A stretch of 64,000 bases of DNA from Clostridia bacterium. Its GTDB lineage: Bacteria > Bacillota > Clostridia > Oscillospirales > Acutalibacteraceae. How positions within the stretch are numbered: position 1 is the stretch's first letter; every line of letters starts with the position of its first letter. A program made the translations under genes and the position numbers. Location: assembly GCA_017428625.1 (NCBI GenBank), contig JAFRQM010000049.1, positions 157,399-221,398 of the forward strand. The letters are read 5' to 3'. This document shows positions 60,626 to 64,000 of the stretch, piece after piece. The notes under the pieces were generated by a model that had not been told where the DNA came from, ran no database searches, and was given only the letters and a program-made list of their open reading frames with translations.

Positions 60626-62044
60626 TCAATAAGCTTCAAATTTTGAGATTGTCGCGAAACAACGCGCCTGCTCAATAACAACTTTTATAAATTGAACGCG
60701 CTGTTCTTTGAATCTGCAGATTTTTTTATGACCTATAACAGTGCCTTCGCTGACTTTCTTCCATTTTTTGTCAAGCATAAGATATACCGAGAATTTCTCA
60801 ACCTGTTGACCGGTGCGTATATGCTCTGCAAGAACAATTTTATCAATATCGTAATCGTCTCCGAGGTCAAGCACAAGTTCAGAGCCATCGGGATTACTGC
60901 CTGAATGCCAGTATTCATCGGAATTGTCTGTTAATGCCATCTGACCGCGATGAGATTCATCAAGATGTCTGTTGTCAGTTATAACAGAGCCTTCTGCAAG
61001 ATTTTCGTTAAAATCAATTTCAAGTTGAGCGCCGAAAGAAAGCATTGCCTCAACATCACGCTCACAGATTTTTCCCTCTTTATTCGGAGACAGATTCAGA
61101 AGAAATGAACCGTTTGCGCCGACTGAATTATAATAAATTTCAATAAGTTTTGAAAGCGATTTTAAAGAATAGTCTTCACTCTCGTGATAAAACCAGCCTT
61201 TTCTTAATGAGGTATTCACCTCAGCGGGATACCATATAAGTTTATTGCAGCCCTTTATTGCTTTTCTGCTTCCCAAATCAATATCCTGAGGTGTAAACTT
61301 ACGAGGCGGTTTTGTAACATTCTGCTGCGATTTTGCTTCAACAACGGCGTGCTGACTGTGCCAATACGGAACAACACTCCATTCGCTTGAACGGCATATT
61401 CCTGCTTCGTTTCCTACCCAGCGCACATCTGGGCCTGTAATACAGATACACGCATCAGGTTGCAGTTTTCTTATTAAAGTATAATAACCTTCCCAGTCGT
61501 ATTCTTGCTTTTTGCCGTTTTTGCCTTCACCGCAGGCGCCGTCAAGCCATACACAAAAAATATCACCGTAGTTAGAAAGCAGTTCGGTAAGTTGGTTTTT
61601 ATAGTATCTGTTATATGCTTCACTGTCGCCGTAACGAGGGTCGTGCCTGTCCCAAGGTGAAAGATATACACCGAATTTCAGACCGTATTCACGGCACGCA
61701 TCGGCACATTCTTTAACTACATCGCCTTTCCCGTCTCTCCACGGGCTGTATTTAACGCTGTGATCTGTGTAAGCGGAAGGCCATAGACAAAAGCCGTCGT
61801 GATGTTTACAGGTAAGAATTAACGCCCTCATTCCCGAAAGTTTTGCAAGTTTTGCCCATTGGCGAGCGTCAAGGGCAGTCGGGTTGAATAATTCCGGATC
61901 TTCATTACCGGTTCCCCATTCAACATCAGTGAAAGTATTCATTCCGAAATGAATAAAACCGTAAAACTCCAGTTCCTGCCAGACTAACTGTCGCTCACTC
62001 GGAATAATGCTTGCAGCGTATTCTATATTATCGTTCGCTTTCAT
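60626..62044 (-). CDS. GH29 alpha-L-fucosidase with C-terminal discoidin-like domain
   Basis: A 472-residue enzyme. FIHFGMNTF and CKHHDGFCLWPS are GH29 sugar-binding signatures; FCVWLDGACG holds the nucleophile Asp168. Residues ~350-472 (ALTDNSDEYWHSG, LVLDLGDDYDIDKIVLAE) resemble an F5/8-type carbohydrate-binding domain. No signal peptide. It would remove fucose from small host or plant glycans after uptake. AAAAGGAA precedes the ATG. Confidence 0.9.
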   Translation of the reverse strand: MKANDNIEYAASIIPSERQLVWQELEFYGFIHFGMNTFTDVEWGTGNEDPELFNPTALDARQWAKLAKLSGMRALILTCKHHDGFCLWPSAYTDHSVKYSPWRDGKGDVVKECADACREYGLKFGVYLSPWDRHDPRYGDSEAYNRYYKNQLTELLSNYGDIFCVWLDGACGEGKNGKKQEYDWEGYYTLIRKLQPDACICITGPDVRWVGNEAGICRSSEWSVVPYWHSQHAVVEAKSQQNVTKPPRKFTPQDIDLGSRKAIKGCNKLIWYPAEVNTSLRKGWFYHESEDYSLKSLSKLIEIYYNSVGANGSFLLNLSPNKEGKICERDVEAMLSFGAQLEIDFNENLAEGSVITDNRHLDESHRGQMALTDNSDEYWHSGSNPDGSELVLDLGDDYDIDKIVLAEHIRTGQQVEKFSVYLMLDKKWKKVSEGTVIGHKKICRFKEQRVQFIKVVIEQARCFATISKFEAY

Positions 62045-62089
62045 AATCGGATTCCTTTTTCATTTTATTTAAAGTTAAAACATAAATTA

Positions 62090-62124
62090 GTCACATCACA
62101 TACTGTATTGTATGTTGATGTGAC
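62090..62124 (-). terminator. Terminator after the ACT protein gene
   Basis: On the minus strand GTCACATCAACATAC, loop, GTATGTGATGTGAC (14 bp, one bulge) followed by TAATTTATGTTTT. Confidence 0.65.
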
Positions 62125-62139
62125 TGCTCTTTTGATGAA

Positions 62140-62601
62140 TTATAAAAACGCTTTTTCAATTGCTTTAACAACTTCTTCAGAGTCTGTGCTGACAACAAGA
62201 AGAGAAACATCCGTTTCGGATGTGGTAATCATTCTGACATCGGCTTTTGCGTAAGCAGCGGCAGTAAATATTTTTGCCGCAACGCCGCTTAAATCACGCA
62301 TAGCCTCGCCGGAAACTGAAATTTTGCTGTTTCCGTTACTGACGCTGATTTTTATTTCTCCGTTCATTTTGCGGAGTTCTGCGCAAATGCTTAAAACCGA
62401 AATAAAATCATTATCATTAACCGTGAAAGAAAAACCTGAATTTGCGCCGTTCGGAGGAAGTTGAGAAATCATATCAACATTTATGCCGGCATCAGAAAAC
62501 ATATTGAAGACCTTCGCAATGTGTTCAATATCGGCAGATGTGTTACTTATGCTGATAAGAGTTATTTCATCGCTAACTGTAATACTGTCAATTATTTTCA
62601 T
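62140..62601 (-). CDS. Stand-alone ACT-domain protein
   Basis: A 153-residue protein; the ATG at 62601 is chosen, 9 nt after AAAGGA. Two tandem ACT-like units are visible (ITLISISNTSADIEHIAKVFNM and MRDLSGVAAKIFTAAAYAKADVRMITTS), as in the C-terminal regulatory part of aspartate kinase, but without any kinase domain. Third after dapA and dapB in a lysine-pathway unit, so it may sense lysine or threonine as a separate regulatory subunit (inference). Confidence 0.82.
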   Translation of the reverse strand: MKIIDSITVSDEITLISISNTSADIEHIAKVFNMFSDAGINVDMISQLPPNGANSGFSFTVNDNDFISVLSICAELRKMNGEIKISVSNGNSKISVSGEAMRDLSGVAAKIFTAAAYAKADVRMITTSETDVSLLVVSTDSEEVVKAIEKAFL

Positions 62602-62615
62602 AAAATACAATCCTT

Positions 62616-63383
62616 TCAGCCGTCAATAAGTTCTTTCATACTGTAAAGACCGTTTTCTTTTTTGATAATCATCTTTGCGGCACTTAAAGCTCCGGACGCA
62701 AAAAGGGTTTTGCTTCTTGCTGAGTGTGAAAGTGTGATTACTTCATCCGTTCCCGCAAAAATCACCTGATGCTCGCCTACAATATTGCCCGCGCGGACTG
62801 ACTGAATGCCGATTTCCGACTTTGAGCGTTTTACTCGTTTTGAAGCCCTGTCATAAACATAATCGGGTTTTTCATCAAATTCATTTGAAATGCTGTCCGC
62901 TATCATAAGCGCCGTTCCGCTCGGTGCGTCAATTTTCTGGTTGTGATGCATTTCAAGAATCTCAATATCAAAATCATCACCGAGTGCTTTTGCGGCTTTT
63001 TTTGCGAGTTCACAAATCAGATTTACACCGAGAGACATATTCGCGCTGAAGAAAACCGGAACCTCATACGCGGCCGATTTCATTTTAACAATCTGCTCGT
63101 CGCTTAATCCGGTTGTTGCAATTACAGCGGGTTTTCTGTTTTTTACCATAAAGTCAAGAAGACTTGAAAACACCGAAGGGTTGGAAAAATCAATAATTAC
63201 ATCAATTCTGTTTATTACGGAATCGGGAACAAGATCAAAAGATTTATAAACAGGAAAAACAACATTTTCTTTTTCAACAATATCAATCCCGGCAATTATT
63301 TGAAAATCGTCGGTTTCATCAACTTTTGAACATATCGCTTTGCCCATTTTGCCAAATGCGCCGCTCAGTAAAATTCCGGTCAT
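62616..63383 (-). CDS. dapB: 4-hydroxy-tetrahydrodipicolinate reductase
   Basis: A 255-residue enzyme of diaminopimelate/lysine synthesis. LLSGAFGKMGKAIC binds NAD(P)H, VIATTGLSDEQI follows, and EILEMHHNQKIDAPSGTAL has the catalytic His and Lys with the dipicolinate-binding SGT. GAAGGAG precedes the ATG. It sits 38 bp after dapA and 14 bp before the ACT gene. Confidence 0.95.
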   Translation of the reverse strand: MTGILLSGAFGKMGKAICSKVDETDDFQIIAGIDIVEKENVVFPVYKSFDLVPDSVINRIDVIIDFSNPSVFSSLLDFMVKNRKPAVIATTGLSDEQIVKMKSAAYEVPVFFSANMSLGVNLICELAKKAAKALGDDFDIEILEMHHNQKIDAPSGTALMIADSISNEFDEKPDYVYDRASKRVKRSKSEIGIQSVRAGNIVGEHQVIFAGTDEVITLSHSARSKTLFASGALSAAKMIIKKENGLYSMKELIDG

Positions 63384-63421
63384 AGGTTTTTCTCCTTCGC
63401 AAAATTGTTTAAATAGATTGA

Positions 63422-64000
63422 TTAAACGAGATTATGCTTTTTGAGAACAGAATAAAGTTTTTCTTTGGAAGCGCTGTCCATCTCATAAAGAGGCAGACGG
63501 CAGGGACCGGCGTTGAAGCCCATCATATTCATAGCTTCTTTAACGGGAATAGGGTTAACATCGCAGAATAAAGCATTGCAAAGGTCAAGCCATTCAATCT
63601 GAAGACGAAGGCTTTCGTCAGGGTCGCCGTCAAGGTATTTCTGAACAATATCGTGAGCAGCTTTAGGCGCAACATTTGAAAGAACTGATATAACACCTTT
63701 GCCGCCGAGAGACATAATCGCGGTAGCCTGGTCGTCATCACCTGAATAAATAGTAAGATTATCGCCGCAAAGAGCTGCGGTTTTAACAATAGCCGATACA
63801 TTTCCGTTTGCTTCTTTGACTGCAACAATTCTTTCATGCTGAGCAAGCTGAGCGTATGTTTCGGGAAGAATGTTTACGCCGGTTCTTGACGGAACATTAT
63901 AGAGAATAATCGGCGAACTTACTCTGTCGGCAACATAGTTGTAATGAGCCACAAGACCTCTTTGAGAAGTTTTATTATAATAAGGAGTAACCATAAGAAG
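63422..64000 (-). CDS. dapA: 4-hydroxy-tetrahydrodipicolinate synthase, C-terminal part
   Basis: The last ~193 residues of the enzyme; its start lies beyond the right edge. ILYNVPSRTGVNI (Tyr, Arg) and IVAVKEANGNVS (Schiff-base lysine) are diagnostic. IYSGDDDQATAIMSLGGKGVISVLSNV is the usual following segment. It condenses pyruvate with aspartate semialdehyde. First gene of the visible dapA-dapB-ACT unit. Confidence 0.93.
   Translation of the reverse strand, partial: LLMVTPYYNKTSQRGLVAHYNYVADRVSSPIILYNVPSRTGVNILPETYAQLAQHERIVAVKEANGNVSAIVKTAALCGDNLTIYSGDDDQATAIMSLGGKGVISVLSNVAPKAAHDIVQKYLDGDPDESLRLQIEWLDLCNALFCDVNPIPVKEAMNMMGFNAGPCRLPLYEMDSASKEKLYSVLKKHNLV

Overview
The window reads as chromosomal DNA of a low-to-moderate G+C, Gram-positive, anaerobic bacterium, most likely a gut-type Clostridia (Bacillota). 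Pointers: strong AGGAGG-type ribosome sites, near-consensus sigma-A promoters, a non-Bacilli (type A-like) RNase P RNA, a glycyl-radical enzyme with its activase, FemX/LCP/MreB cell-wall genes, several TTG starts, and many glycosidases. The exact lineage is inference. Coding density is high. There is no phage, integrase, transposase, CRISPR array, tRNA or rRNA. No stretch over 300 bases lacks a described element.

Layout. 1-2822 (+): end of an alpha/beta hydrolase, an FAD-dependent dehydrogenase, a metallophosphoesterase. 2856-7220 (-): a helix-turn-helix replication-initiator-like gene, then a four-gene unit (GlpA-like oxidoreductase, pyridine-nucleotide-type FAD enzyme, DUF1667 protein, small zinc-ribbon protein). 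7329-16558: a divergent carbohydrate locus. Two sugar isomerase/epimerases and a SorE-like zinc dehydrogenase run left; a Gfo/Idh dehydrogenase, NagB, a GH38 alpha-mannosidase and glycerate kinase run right. 16693-19877: a CbbX/SpoVK-type AAA+ ATPase with an orphan N-terminal half, and an exported phosphoesterase. 19942-23247: a small protein, then an Rrf2 regulator divergent from metY-cysK. The metY-cysK leader holds a cysteine-rich leader peptide plus competing antiterminator and terminator. 23361-32049: an exported papain-like protease, a new 50-residue basic ORF, a second GH38, an esterase, a HAD phosphatase, a zinc-ribbon membrane protein, an aldose epimerase.

32089-39350 (-): LCP protein, glycyl-radical activase, glycyl-radical enzyme, FGGY sugar kinase and GH51 arabinofuranosidase, closely packed. 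39463-44561 (+): RNase P RNA, RecD2, ComF, an MreB-family protein and a glycerophosphodiesterase. 44634-49777: a third GH38, a second glycerophosphodiesterase, a 2-hydroxyacid dehydrogenase. 49915-58500 (+): a nine-gene unit with mostly overlapping ends (VTT membrane protein, galactokinase-like enzyme, two M42 peptidases, GNAT, Alum_res PLP enzyme, DUF2461, DUF2927 lipoprotein, EEP hydrolase). 58545-64000: DUF805 protein, FemX-like transferase, ArsC-like protein, GH29 fucosidase, ACT protein, dapB and the end of dapA.

Together the genes suggest a saprophytic or gut lifestyle on host or plant glycans (three GH38, GH29, GH51, NagB, glycerate kinase), with fermentative radical chemistry. The best candidates for undescribed biology are the cysteine leader-peptide attenuator at 20641-21009 and the glycyl-radical enzyme/FGGY kinase/GH51 cluster at 32089-38201.
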